Of a stretch of 64,000 nt of DNA, positions 1 to 10,922 are shown in pieces. The notes under the pieces are model-generated. The model saw only the letters and a list, made by a program, of their open reading frames with translations. It was not told the origin of the DNA and did not search any database. Each line of letters opens with the position of its first letter. Positions within the stretch are counted from its first letter, which is position 1. Location of the stretch: positions 709,032 to 773,031 of the forward strand of contig NC_021002.1 of the NCBI RefSeq assembly GCF_000209735.1, in the 5' to 3' direction. The stretch is from Mycoplasmopsis fermentans PG18 (GTDB taxonomy: Bacteria > Bacillota_I > Bacilli_A > Mycoplasmatales > Metamycoplasmataceae). The position numbers and the translations under genes were made by a program.

Positions 1-83
1 AATGGATGTTTCATAGATATAAACAGATTCAATAGTATTATACATCATTCGAAAAGATTGATTACAATCTGTGATTTAGTAAC

Positions 84-120
84 ATTTAAGCAATAATACT
101 ATAAAACAGTGTTTTTGGAG
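84..120 (+). repeat. Dispersed recombinase-site-like motif, copy A
   Basis: The core ACTATAAAACAG lies at 98-109, followed by TGTTTTTGG. The left half is AT-rich but diverged. This copy sits just before the ribosome binding site of the large surface-protein gene that starts at 131. About ten copies of this motif occur in the window and are compared in the findings. Confidence 0.7.
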
Positions 121-130
121 AAAGGATAGT

Positions 131-3100
131 ATGAAAAAATTAAAAAATTTTTTGCTTGGTATTTCATCTACAATTCCAGCTTCTGGAGTATTTTTGATAT
201 CAAGCACTAATTCTAAAAATGAAGATAGTTTTAATAATTGAAATGAAAGTATTAAAGATAAATGTCCTATAAAAAATGCTAACTGAGAAGAAATATTTGA
301 TATTTTAAAATCTAAATTACCATACAAAAAAGATATTGAATTGGTGTCTTATTCAGGCATGAAAGATAATTTAAATTCAAAATTAAAACTAAATAAATTC
401 AGTGATAAAAAAACTCCTAAAGAAGAATTACTTCAATATTGAAAAAATCTTGACATTAATTTAGCACTAAATAATTATTTGAAAAACAAAAGCATTAATA
501 AAAATGAATTTTTTAAATTTGATTTTGAAATTGTAGAAAATCAATATTTAAATATTTATTTAATTAATGAAAATGTTAGTCTTAATAAAACAAGTAGATA
601 TTTATTGATTAAAAATCAAAAAATAAATTGAAAACTAAGTTCTGATATTTCACAATTAAATTGAAAAGAAAGATTAATAATAAATTATGGGTATAATTAC
701 AAAATAAATAATGATGGAACAATACAAATAAAAGAATCTAAATCAAAAAATATAACTTCAAATGAAATTATTTGTGAATATCCACCAACAGAAATTTATT
801 TTGTTTCACCACAAAATTTACAGGAAAAATTTGAAATTAGAATTGAAAGTGAAAATGGTGAAAAAATTGTTTCAATAAACAATAATGAAATTTTTTATAG
901 TGTTATTGATATAAGGAAAATTGTTAAAAATAAATTAAATTTTTCTAATAAGCTTTTCTTAATACACGAAGATTCAAATGGCATTAAAGAAAAAATTCAA
1001 ATTAAATTTGAAAAAAGCGATATATCAAACACAATTGATTTAAAATATCCAAATTGAAATCCTGATTTATTAGAATACAAACAATTTATAAGCAAAAATG
1101 AATTAAATAAAGATGGAAATGAAATTAAAGATGCTAATGGGAACCCTGTACCATCAAAAAAATATGACCCTGGGATTGATCCTAAAACAGGACTAAAATC
1201 AGAAATTGTGTGATTAAATTTTAATGAATTAAACTGAAACCCAAAACTTAAATTAGATAACGACTTATTTTATGCAAATGACTTTTACATTGACTGAAAA
1301 AACATAATAAATTTAGAAAAATGAGTTAGTTATTATTTAAAATTACATAATATTGCTTTTGATAATTTTGATTATATTTCAAGCGACTTATTAGGATATA
1401 AAATTTTAGCCCCTGAAACAATAAAAAAACTCTTAAATTTAAAAATAGATGAATTAAATAATTTTTTGCTAAATAACTTAGAAAAATATTGTTATGCCAT
1501 ACTAACAGAAAAAGAATCTAAATTTCTTTGAGAATTTGTAAATGATAAAGAATTTGGTTGAAATTTATTTTTAAGTTGATATGAAGGTTTAAAACATGAA
1601 TATGATAAATGACACACCTGAGATGAATCGGTGTTTGGCCCATATCCCTACGATGGATATTATTTTGGTAAAAATGTTCCTGATGAAGAAATAGAAAAAA
1701 ATATCGAAATTCTATATGGGCTAATAGATTTATATGACAAAATAAATAAAATTGACTTTCTTCAAGACGAATCAGTAAACAAAGATAGTTATTCAAATTT
1801 AAAACAATTAAGAAAATATAAAAATCATTTTGATTCAAACTTTGCTTCAAATCCTTTTGGTTCATTTTATCTAAAATATAAAAATAATAACTCATCTGTA
1901 TTAGCAGAAGCTATTAAGACTCAATATTTAACTATTAATGCAAATTCAAATATTTTAATAAGAGAAATAAAACAAAATTCAATAGGAAAATGAGAATTTG
2001 TAAATGATTCAGAAAATATGGAAATATCTAATTCAGCTCCTGGGAAAGAAATCAAATTAACTAAAAATGGTTTTTATTTAATATATGACATATCACTAGA
2101 TAAAACAAATATTAATAAATTTAAAATTGTTTGAATAGATAATAATAGTACTACATATACAAAACCTAGTTATTTAACAGAAGAAGCAAATTCTCCATCA
2201 TTTATCAAGAAATTTTGAAGAAATAAAAATCTTAAAGTTTCAAATGATTTCGAAAAATACTTAGCTAAGAAAAAAATTATTGATTTAAACATAACAAAAA
2301 AAGATCTTGATAAATTAAAATATGATGATATTTTTAATGAGTATAATAATTTTTTAATTGAAAAATCTTTTGAAGAAAATTTTGAAATCAAACCAGAAAT
2401 TAACATTAACAAATTAAGACAAGATTTTAAAACAAACGAACAATTTTTAAATTATATAAATCAAAAAGATAATGAAGCTAAATTTATTGAAAATTATGTT
2501 ATCTCAAAAAATAAAGAATTTTTAACAATTAAAAACTGCTATTTTGATTCAAAAAGCAAATTAATTAAAGTTGTTATTGATTTAAAAGAAAATGCTAGCT
2601 TAAATAGTTTTTTTATCAGAAGAAAAAGCTTTAATATCAATTTAGAATTAAAACCTATTTTTATTAAATTTAATAGTATTAATATTGAAGAACATATACC
2701 ATTTAATGTATTTGTTAATGAGTTAACTAATAATAATCTTAATAATTTGATTAAATCTGCTAAAGATATAAATAACAAAGACATTGACTTGAATATTATC
2801 GAATTAAAACTTTTGAAAGATAGTGATGAAAATCAAATAATAGTTAAATCTATATCAAAAGACAAAAACTATTATATAGCTAATAATGATACATATACAT
2901 ACAATGTAAGTTTACTTAAATCAGATTATAGTTATTTATTGAATTTTAATCCTGGAACTTTAAATGTTTTTGGTTTAAAAGATAAAGAAGAAATCAAAAA
3001 ATACATTAAAGAACTATTAAAGAATTATTTAATCAAATACAATGAAAAAATTGATCAATCTCTTTACAAAAAAATCACAATAGATGATATTAATATATCG

Positions 3101-4009
3101 TTCAATGATGAAGAGTTAAACAAAATAATTAATCCAAAAGACGATGACATTTATTGAAATAAAGATGAAAATATTGCAAAATTTGCAATAAACTTCAACA
3201 ATAATTTTAAAACTTATCATCCTTGCACTCTCCATGTTATCAACAATGCTCCAGATGACGATTTTAATTGACCAGAAGCAGGCTTAACTGTAAAAGTGAA
3301 TGTTGATATGGAAAATAAAAAAGACCCTGTTAAAATGGCTCAAATTAAAAATGAGGCTATTAGACAAGTTAGAGAAAAAATAATAGAAGAATTTAAAAAG
3401 AGAGCTCCAAAGCTTGAAATTGATAAGTTATATACTATTGATTTTACTGATTCATTTTTCAATAATTTAGATTTGTCTATCGGAACAACCTTAACTTTAA
3501 AAGGCAAGCATTTTATGTTGAAAAATCCTTATACAGTTAATGTTATAAATACTCATTCATCAGCAAACAAAAAATTAAATTTAAAAGATTTAAATTTTGA
3601 AGTTATTACTTTAAGTGAAAAGAATTTAAATGATTTCAAAAAAGCTTTAAATGAAAAAATTATTGATATTCTCAAAAAAGAAAATTATCCTGCTAAAGAA
3701 ATAATCAAATTAATTGAATTTAAATTATTAGAAAACCAAAAGTGAGATTCTTTCTTTAGTAAAGTTGGCAATAATGAATTAAAAATGATGATTCAATTAA
3801 AAGAAGAATCGAATTTAATAAGTGGAGATAAAGAATTTAAATTAATTAATATTTTTACAGAAGAAATGTTAAAAGAAGCTTTAGAAATTAAATCTAAAAA
3901 CAAGAAAAAATTACTTTCATGGCTAATTCCAGTAATTATTTTAAGTGTTGCTGGAATTATTGCAACAGTTATTGCAATATGATATAGAAAGAAGAAGAAA
4001 CATTTATAG
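131..4009 (+). CDS. Large membrane-anchored surface protein, function unknown
   Basis: The frame is open for 1292 residues when TGA is read as Trp. I followed every codon from ATG 131 to TGA-1631 region and on to TAG 4007-4009. A GGAG/AAGG ribosome binding site precedes the ATG. The N terminus (MKKLKNFLLGISSTIPASG) is a signal peptide or signal anchor without the lipobox cysteine that many mycoplasma surface proteins carry. The C terminus has one strong membrane helix (about residues 1262-1284, WLIPVIILSVAGIIATVIAI) followed by a basic tail, RKKKKHL. The predicted topology is a long extracellular Asn/Lys-rich domain held by its C-terminal helix. A perfect terminator follows at once, so it is probably a single-gene transcript. 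I do not recognise a catalytic domain. Adhesin or other surface antigen is inference from architecture only. Confidence 0.85.
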
Positions 4010-4012
4010 ATT

Positions 4013-4033
4013 AAGCCTATAGGCTTCTTTTTC
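4013..4033 (+). terminator. Rho-independent terminator of the surface-protein gene
   Basis: AAGCCT at 4013-4018 pairs with AGGCTT at 4021-4026 around a two-base loop and is followed by a T-rich run. It starts four bases after the stop codon. Confidence 0.85.
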
Positions 4034-4042
4034 TATTTCTGT

Positions 4043-4072
4043 GATTTTACTAAAAATACTATAAAACAGGCT
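4043..4072 (+). repeat. Dispersed recombinase-site-like motif, copy B
   Basis: The left half GATTTTACTAAAAAT is followed directly by the core ACTATAAAACAG at 4058-4069. It lies between the surface-protein terminator and the -10 box (TATAAT, 4073-4078) of the transposase gene. Confidence 0.75.
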
Positions 4073-4084
4073 TATAATAAAAAT

Positions 4085-5302
4085 ATGAATTTACAAGATA
4101 AGCAAAATTATTATGAAAGTAATTTGAATTTTTCATTAAGTTCATTAATTATGAATGATGAAAATTCATTAAATAAATTCATTGCTATTAACTTAATTAA
4201 AAATATGATTAACCAATTAATTAATTATAAATATAGTGATGAAAGAAAAAGTAAATATAAAGCTCATGATGTGATTATAAGAATTGTGAGATTTGAAAAT
4301 TTTACATTTAAATTGAAAGTAGAAAGATATAAAGATAAAACAACAAATAAGTTGCATACATTTTATCCTGATTATTTAAATTTTGGATCATCTATATGTG
4401 AAGATGAAAAAGAAAGAATTCAAAATTATGCTGTTAAAGATAGAATCACTTATTCCAGAATTGCGAGCAAATACAATGTAAGCAAAACTCAAATATATAA
4501 AATTGTAAAACAAATAAATTTAGATAAAATAAACAGTCTAAAAAACTACAAGAATGAATTAGTAAACAATAACATTTTTATAGGTATCGATGATACATTT
4601 ATAAATTCAAATCAAGGAAGAACAAAACAAAAACTAAAAATAAGATTTTTAACCATATATCAATTGAAGAATAATAAAATAGTTAATTTGAATAAAATAA
4701 TGAATATTTTGCCATCTTCTAAAATGATTTCTGGCAAATGTTTATCAAAGACAATTAAAGAAGCAATATCAAAAAATTATGGAGATTATAATAGCTTTAA
4801 TGTTTATATTTTAGGGGATGGTGCTCATTGAATTCAAACACTAGCAAAACAACTAAAAGGCAATTTTATTTTGTGTAAATTTCATTTTTTAAGAAAATTT
4901 AATGATTTTATTTTCAAAAAGAGAAATCGTGGATTTAACAATTTTATAGATAGCATTCAAAATTTAAGTGGGTGAAAAATCGAAAAAGAAATATCAGAAG
5001 CTTACAACAGTAGAGATTATGGAAAGTTGTTAGATATATTAAATACAATTTATCTCTATTTTAGAGACTCTTTTGTTTTGAGCGATATTGATAGATACAA
5101 TTTAAATAGTTTGATAAGATACACATCTAAACTTGAAAGTGGAATCATTAATAATGATTATAGTTCACTAATAGAAGGACACATATCTGTTTATATTAAA
5201 AGAAAACTAAACAAAAGCTTTGCATTATATTCTCAAAAAACAATAGAAGCTTTATTGTTGAATGATAATAAAATTCAAAATACTCTTATTCAGACATATT
5301 AG
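4085..5302 (+). CDS. ISLre2-family (UPF0236-like) transposase
   Basis: This is a 405-residue protein with in-frame TGA (Trp) codons at 4829 and near 4973. The region IFIGIDDTF, the segment GDGAHWIQ and the C-terminal segment ESGIINNDYSSLIEGH match what I know of ISLre2 transposases, which supply their acidic catalytic residues in these blocks. A helix-turn-helix-like stretch (ITYSRIASKYNVSKTQIYKI) lies near residues 119-139. TATAAT at 4073-4078 is six bases before ATG and there is no Shine-Dalgarno sequence, so the mRNA looks leaderless. I could not find convincing terminal inverted repeats, so the element's ends are undefined. The ORF itself looks intact. Confidence 0.8.
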
Positions 5303-5393
5303 TATTTATATTAATATTAGTATAGAAAGGCAATTAAATTTGCTATTTTTTCCATACAATTTTCTTTGTAATTTACATTTTTTAATATAAAAT

Positions 5394-5937
5394 ATAGTTG
5401 ATAGAAAAAGGAAATACCGTTTTCTCTTTTAAATTTCTAACTTATCCCATTAATAATTTACATCACCAAATTCCTAATAAAAATCCATGAAATTTAAATT
5501 TGTATTTATGGAATCTTATTTGAAAACATAAATTAAATGTTAAATCTATAACTCAGGATAATGGATTAGAATTTTCAACATTATTTTTCATTGGATATAA
5601 ACTAAAAATTTTTATATATAAAGCTGATCCATATGCTTCTTTTCAAAGGGGTTCAAATGAAAATTTCAATGGTTTAGTTAGAAGATTTTTTAAGAAAAAA
5701 ACTAATTTTGATGATATTACTGAAGAAGAAATTCTAAAAGTACAAAATGAAATAAACAATCGTCCAAGAGAAATTTTTGGATATTTATCTGCTTTGGAAA
5801 TGTATGAAAAATTGAATGCAGAAAATCCTTGAAATTCAACAGGTATTGACAAATTATTATATGGAAAACAAAAGAGAAACTGAGAAAGTAACAAGAATAG
5901 AAATTTGTTTTTCAAAAAAATAGGAAAATTAAAATAA
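5394..5937 (+). pseudogene. Decayed IS30-family transposase, C-terminal part
   Basis: From about 5488 to TAA 5935-5937 one frame gives a typical IS30 C-terminal DDE region: ITQDNGLEF, KADPYASFQRGSNENFNGLV with the catalytic Glu, RRFFKKKTNF, and EINNRPREIFGYLSALEMYE. Just upstream (5394-5425) a different frame reads VDRKRKYRF, like the conserved VDR.TRY block of the family. The gene is therefore frameshifted or internally deleted, and its N-terminal half is missing. It is not the same sequence as the IS30-type element at 9.4-10.9 kb. Confidence 0.8.
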
Positions 5938-5975
5938 TATTTTAGAAAGAGCGACAAGTTGCCAAATATTTTAGG

Positions 5976-6067
5976 GAGGGTTAATTCCCTCACTTTTATT
6001 TGTCCTAGCGGACAAAAGATAATAACAATATTAATAATTAAAAAGGAATATCGACATGCGATATTCC
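5976..6067. other. Three successive hairpins of unknown role
   Basis: GAGGG/CCCTC pairs at 5976-5991, TTTGTCC/GGACAAA at 5999-6016 and GGAATATCG/CGATATTCC at 6045-6067. All have short loops. They lie between a dead transposase and the terminator at 6106 and are unusually GC-rich for this DNA. They could be the end structure of the decayed element, stacked terminators or a small RNA. None has a good T-tract. Confidence 0.55.
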
Positions 6068-6105
6068 AAATTTCTAGGTATAAACTCATAAATTACAATG
6101 TAGCA

Positions 6106-6134
6106 ACATCCCGAAAGTTACGGGATGTTTTTGT
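6106..6134 (+). terminator. Rho-independent terminator facing the minus-strand operon end
   Basis: ACATCCCG (6106-6113) pairs with CGGGATGT (6121-6128), followed by a T run on the plus strand. It insulates the minus-strand gene that ends at 6140. Confidence 0.8.
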
Positions 6135-6139
6135 AAAAA

Positions 6140-6838
6140 CTATTTTATATTTTTTAATTGTTCTATAGTGTTAAATGACATATCTTGATAATTTTTGATT
6201 TCTAATATTTGAGCTTTTATATCTGTTTCATTAAAAACATCTAAAAATTCCATTTCATTTCCATGTTTATGAACATAATTTCCATCCCTACCTATTATTT
6301 TATTTTGAAAATCTAAAAGATATTTTAATATTTCCTCACAATTAAAATAAAAAATACTTAAATCATGAAAACCAGATGATGCATTTTCTCCAAATTTAGA
6401 AAATAAAACATCAATTTTATTATCTTGTTTTTGAAATATTTGAACGTAGGGTTTTTCTTCAAATACACATGGAACAATACCAACTTTTTTATAATTTTCT
6501 ACAACTTTTTTATAAATTAAGTCTTCAATTAAACAATCTCCTCATAATATAAAACAAGTATCATTTGAAGAAAAACCATATTTTTGTTTGATTTCCAATA
6601 ATGCTTTTAGTACAGCATCTCCACTACCCTTACCTGATGAGATAGCAATATGATTATATTTTTCAAAAAAATGCTCATTTTGGGAAGAACATATCGTAAA
6701 AATATGATCACAATATTTTGACATTCGCAAAATATTTTCCTCAAGTAAAATTTTTCCATTTACATTAACCAAGGCTTTAGGAGTTGCGCTTTTAAATCTA
6801 GTTTGATTACCAGCAGATAGTATAATTCCGAATTTCAT
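6140..6838 (-). CDS. Nucleotidyltransferase, MobA/CofC-like fold (sugar-nucleotide type)
   Basis: 232 residues. The N terminus MKFGIILSAGNQTRFKSATP followed by KALV is a variant of the NTP-transferase signature L(S/A)AG..TR....PK.L, which binds the nucleotide triphosphate. A later WGD-type segment (residues about 99-101, FILWGD) carries the expected metal-binding Asp. Such enzymes join a sugar phosphate or similar phospho-acid to CTP, UTP or GTP. AAGGAG lies four bases before ATG 6838. The gene is last in a minus-strand set behind a glycosyltransferase and a YvcK/CofD-like gene, 12 bases from the latter. The substrate cannot be told from sequence. Surface glycan or glycolipid modification is inference from context. 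Confidence 0.75.
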
Positions 6839-6850
6839 CTATCTCCTTAA

Positions 6851-7872
6851 TTATTTATCATAATAGGTATCAATAACAGATTTAACCATTTTTTCTGGTT
6901 CTTGTTTACCCTTAATATTTCCCATATCTTTGACTATGAAATTATAGTTTGGTATGGTTAATTTTAAGGTTTCTTTTGCACTTTTATTAAGTAAAATTTT
7001 TACATTTGATAAGTCAAGACCGGTTCTTTCCATATAATGGATAAAATCTAAATTAGTAACTCCAAATGAATCACCATCATCTTCATTATTAATGATTCAA
7101 ATTTTTTGACATTTTGCCTTATTGATATAATCATAAAAATTCATATATTCAATTGTAGGTTGAATTGACGATCAAAAAGTACCAGTAGATATAATAATTA
7201 AATCCGAATTATCAATAAGTTCAATGGCTTTAGGATTTAAACCATATTTTATTTTTCCTTCATATATGGTGGAAATTATTCTATCGTTTTTATTGTTTCA
7301 AAAGACAGTTTTTCCTTCATCATCTATTATTGTTCCAGATTCCGTTAATGCCTTGATAAAGATATTATCAAATGAATTTAAAACAACGAAATCATCAATT
7401 CCCATTTTATCGCAAAATGTTTATTTGTTTTTTCATAACCTAATTCTTTATACATTTGAGAATATACTATATTTGAAACACTAAAGTCTTTATAATTAAA
7501 TTCATTGGCCTTAGGGTTTTTGAAAAAGTTAGAAACATATTTTTTATATTCTTTTAAATTTCATTTATCTAAAAGTTTAGAAATTTCTAATTCTTCTTTA
7601 TTTTTAGTGAAATCAAATCTTTTTTCATAAAACTCTAAAAGGTTTTTATCCACTTTATCGCCATATTCACTCACATACATTCTTGAGTGATTTTTTCTTA
7701 TATCTGATACTCCTAAAGTATCAGTAACTTTTCTACATACACCAGTAGATTTTCCATTATCATAAGCATTTACAATAACTTTAATGCTTAAATTTTTATC
7801 TTTGTAAAAAGCTTTTAATCCTTTTACTAGTGCATCATTACCTGATCCACCTGAAATAATAGTTATTTTCAT
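6851..7872 (-). pseudogene. YvcK/CofD-superfamily protein (UPF0052), interrupted by a frameshift
   Basis: The N terminus (MKITIISGGSGNDALVKGLK) and the segment VNAYDNGKSTGVCRK...LGVSDIR match the GGGTG...L..GL and DDGGSSG...PPGDIR blocks of the YvcK/CofD family, which bind UDP-sugars (YvcK) or transfer phospholactate (CofD). The C-terminal half (DLIIISTGTFWSSIQPTIEY, IINNEDDGDSFGVTNLDFIH) also fits the family. The two halves are in different frames. The shift lies around 7411-7435, where the minus strand is A-rich, with no stop nearby in the combined reading. It may be real decay, a phase-variable tract or an assembly error. ATG 7872 has AGGAG upstream. It lies between the glycosyltransferase and the nucleotidyltransferase genes. 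Confidence 0.75.
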
Positions 7873-7903
7873 AAATAAATTTCTCCTATCAATGTTTTTA
7901 ATA

Positions 7904-9190
7904 CTAAATGTTTTTGTTGTGTTCAATTTGTGTTCAATTAAATTTATTGATATTTTTAAATATAGCAACAATTTGAAGAGGAAAGTATAACGCTAAAAAC
8001 AAAGGTCAAATAAATAATGATATTATCATTTTTCACCATGGAACACGCTGAACTCTTTTTCTACCTCTTGCGTATGTAATTATACCAATTACAAATAATA
8101 TTAAGTATATTATTGCATGACTTATAGAGAAAGATATTGCTCAATCAATTCACATTTGAGTAGCATTAGCTCCAAAAATAGGTCCAAGTGAAACTAACAA
8201 AATATTTAAAAGTAAAATTAAAAAACCTATAAAACTAATTGGTGATATCATAAATAAAATATCAATAGAAGAAGACTTTGATATTTTTTTATCATCCTCT
8301 TTTTTAGATGAAAATATATTTTTTATCAAAGATTTAAATCTTTTTCTTCAAACAATTCTATTTCCAAAAACTCATCTCAATCTTTGACGTCACATATCTT
8401 TAAATTTAGTAGGTTGTTCATCATAAAACATTGCTTCATCACAATATTTAACATTTTTTCCTTCTGAAATTTGTTCAACCGTAAAGTCTGAATCATCGGA
8501 TGGAATAGTTATATTTCAACCATCTTTAACCATTTCATTGCTAATTAAAAAACCAGAACCCAAAATTTTTGAAGACATCTTAAACTTCATTCTAGCGTTT
8601 GATTCAATGGTTGTATGGAACATAAACATAAGTCCATAATTAATTGTTTGAATGCTTTTACCAAAATTTTTAGTATTTCTAAATGAAGTAATTACATTTT
8701 TTTTATCATAGTGTAAAAAAGCATCATTCATTTTTTCAAAATATAGACTATCAACTATATTGTCCGCATCAAATATATGATATCCATCAAAACTTTGTAT
8801 ACCATAGTCTTGTTCTATGAATTCAAATATTTTTTTTAATGCATAACCCTTAGTTCTTTCGCTAGAATTAGAATATTCATAAACAATAGCACCAGCATTT
8901 CTTGCTTTTTCCGCTGTTTTATCTGTACAATTATGTGCTATCACAAATGTTTGGAGTTTATCTTGATCATATTGAGAATTTTTTATGCTTTTTACTAACT
9001 CAGCAATAACTTTTTCTTCATTTCTAGCACAAATGACTATACCATATTTTAGCTTTTGAGTTTGAGTCTTAAATTTCACTGGCTTAGCAAATAAACCAAA
9101 AAATAAAACAAATCAATATTGAAATGAAAAAATTAAAAAAATCGCTACAATAATTGGCATAACTATATAAACTACATTTTGATATACCAT
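7904..9190 (-). CDS. Membrane glycosyltransferase family 2, QRxRW type (glucan synthase-like)
   Basis: 428 residues. Order: one membrane helix (residues about 5-30), then a GT-A domain with YGIVICARNEE at about residue 48, DADNIVDS as the DxD-type metal site, and WRQRLRWVFGN (QRxRW motif of processive synthases), then three C-terminal membrane helices. This order is that of inner-membrane polysaccharide synthases such as cellulose or hyaluronan synthases, and of the GsmA-type glucan synthases reported in ruminant mycoplasmas. The last assignment is from memory of the architecture, not an alignment. GGAG precedes ATG 9190; it stops at TAG 7904-7906, 31 bases before the YvcK/CofD-like gene. It likely makes a capsule or secreted glucan from a UDP-sugar. 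Confidence 0.8.
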
Positions 9191-9414
9191 TACCACTCCT
9201 TACTACATAAAATCCAATTTTTTAATTGTTAAATTTACTACAAATTTCTAAAATAATATTTCAAAATATTGTTTTAAGTATATAAATGTAAATTGTATTT
9301 TATTATTTTTCTCTTTAATTATATTTAAAATATAATATAAATAATTCAAAAGATAATTTTCAAATTATATCAAAAATTAAGAAGTAAAATATTAATTTAA
9401 TCTTATTAAAATTT
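9191..9414. other. AT-rich intergenic region upstream of the glycosyltransferase operon
   Basis: No ORF or RNA is visible. It must hold the promoter for the minus-strand operon. Several AT-rich -10-like sequences are present and none stands out. Confidence 0.4.
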
Positions 9415-9547
9415 TTATAAAAGTGAGACATACCATTATGGATTTTTAAAATAATTTGTCCGTTAAACACAAATTGCTAAAGATATTATAAAAGTTTTTT
9501 TGCTATTTTTGTTAATAAATAAAAATAATTCGAAATAAAGCAATAGG

Positions 9548-9570
9548 AAAAATAACTCAGCTGAGTTAGG
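9548..9570 (-). terminator. Terminator of the IS30-type transposase
   Basis: TAACTCAG at 9553-9560 pairs with CTGAGTTA at 9561-9568, a perfect palindrome. It is followed on the minus strand by TTTTTCC. Confidence 0.75.
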
Positions 9571-9595
9571 TAGTTTTATTTTTTAAAATATTTAA

Positions 9596-10863
9596 TTAAG
9601 CGTATAAATTTGTATAAAATGATGGGTATAAATGTTTGTTTTCTTGAATAAATTTTTCAAATTGATTTGCTGACATAGCAAATGGAAAATCATCTACTTC
9701 ATGTCTTACAAAATTATTTATTTTTTCGTTAATTATTTCAATTCATTCATGTGTTAAATTATCAAAAGTAATTGATTTTGGTCTATATTTTCTTATCATT
9801 TTATTACAATTTTTAATTCTACCTTTTTGACTTGAATTGAAAGCATCGCAATGATATATTTGCTTAATAGTGTTGATCTGATCTAAAGTGTAATTTTCTG
9901 AACCATTGTCAATGGTTAAAGTATTAATATTTAATTCATGTTCATCAATCATATGTATTAACGCTTCTTTAGTTGAATCTGCATCTCGTTCGCATAATCG
10001 CATATAAAATTTCGTGTTGCTCTATTCATTAAAACAGCAATATGATATAAATCATCGCTTTTGCCATGTACTGTATCAAATTCAAAATCGAACATTGTTG
10101 TAATTTCTGGTCTTAAACTTATATGTAATCCGACTCTTCTTTTCTTTGGAATTGAAGGGTCTTTTTTATGCCTTTCTCCCTTTCCTACAGACTTATTGGG
10201 CAAAATTGAGATATTTATATCAAATATTAAAATGTTTATATTTTTGTATATTGTAGTGAAGTGTGGAAACTTAATTTTTAAGCATTTTTCTTTAGCTTCA
10301 TCAATTAATGTTCGAACTGATTTTTGGCAAAAAGTTCTTAAAGAATTTTTTCTATTTTCATTGCATAATCTATCATATACATTTGAATTTTGATTTATAT
10401 ATTTAATTCAATCTTTGTGTTTATTTTTAATTTTTTGATTAACTATTATTCTTCTACAATTTCTGTATTTATTTAAAACTGAAATTTTATTTTTTATACT
10501 CAAAATTGTAACTAAGGGCTTATAAGCCCCACAATGTGGGCACGTCAAACCTTTAAAAAATTTATCGGTTTTGGAAATCATTTTTCTATCATCTGATAAG
10601 TCATCAAATAGTTTTTGAAATGTTTCGCGTTTTAAATTTAAAGATTTATGAATATTCTTAAAGTTATTTAATTCTTTAAACATTTCTAGTGCTTTAATAA
10701 CTGTTTCAATTCTTACATTATTGGGATGTAATTTATTTCTATTTAACGAATTCATAAATGTTAAAAGATCGTATTTTTCGACAAAAACATGTATATATTC
10801 AGTTATAAATTCATTATTTTTATTTTTAATTCTTTTGATGCAATTTATATTATACAAGGACAA
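9596..10863 (-). pseudogene. IS30-family transposase with frameshift and lost catalytic Glu
   Basis: A zinc-finger-like half site (CPHCG near residue 130, later NC) is followed by an IS30-type DDE domain: FDTVHGKSDD (first Asp), LMNRATRNF, then TIDNGSEN (second Asp). The frame changes near 9960-10003, where DYANEM in one frame becomes the continuation STKEALIH in another. At the position of the third catalytic residue the family has G..EN.N.LIRKY; here it reads GRIKNCNKMIRKY, so Glu is replaced by Lys. Two independent lesions make this copy dead. No good ribosome binding site is visible. TTG 10863 is the longest possible start within the element and ATG 10755 is an alternative. Confidence 0.8.
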
Positions 10864-10922
10864 AACAAAAAAAGTGAGATTCACTAAAATGGTGGGTCTC
10901 GCTTTTATAACTTTCACACATT

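Larger units (their letters stand above)
9415..10910 (-). mobile_element. IS30-family insertion sequence (IS1630-like), inactive
   Basis: About 1.5 kb bounded by imperfect terminal inverted repeats. The left end TTATAAAAGTGAGACATACC at 9415-9434 matches the complement of the right end, TTATAAAAGCGAGACCCACC, ending at 10910. The right end also folds on itself (AAAGTGAGA near 10871 with TCTCGCTTT near 10897) and can act as a terminator for galE, whose stop is 12 bases beyond. No target duplication could be seen. The single transposase gene is broken (see next entry). Confidence 0.75.

Noticed and set aside
4043-4072. The dispersed motif as a promoter (TTGACT ... TATAAA)
   Set aside because: The two boxes would be only 8 bases apart, and several copies point into no gene. 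A separate TATAAT serves the transposase downstream of copy B.
9415-10910. Long target-site duplication around the IS30-type element
   Set aside because: IS1630-like elements can give long duplications, but the flanking 30 bases on each side do not match.
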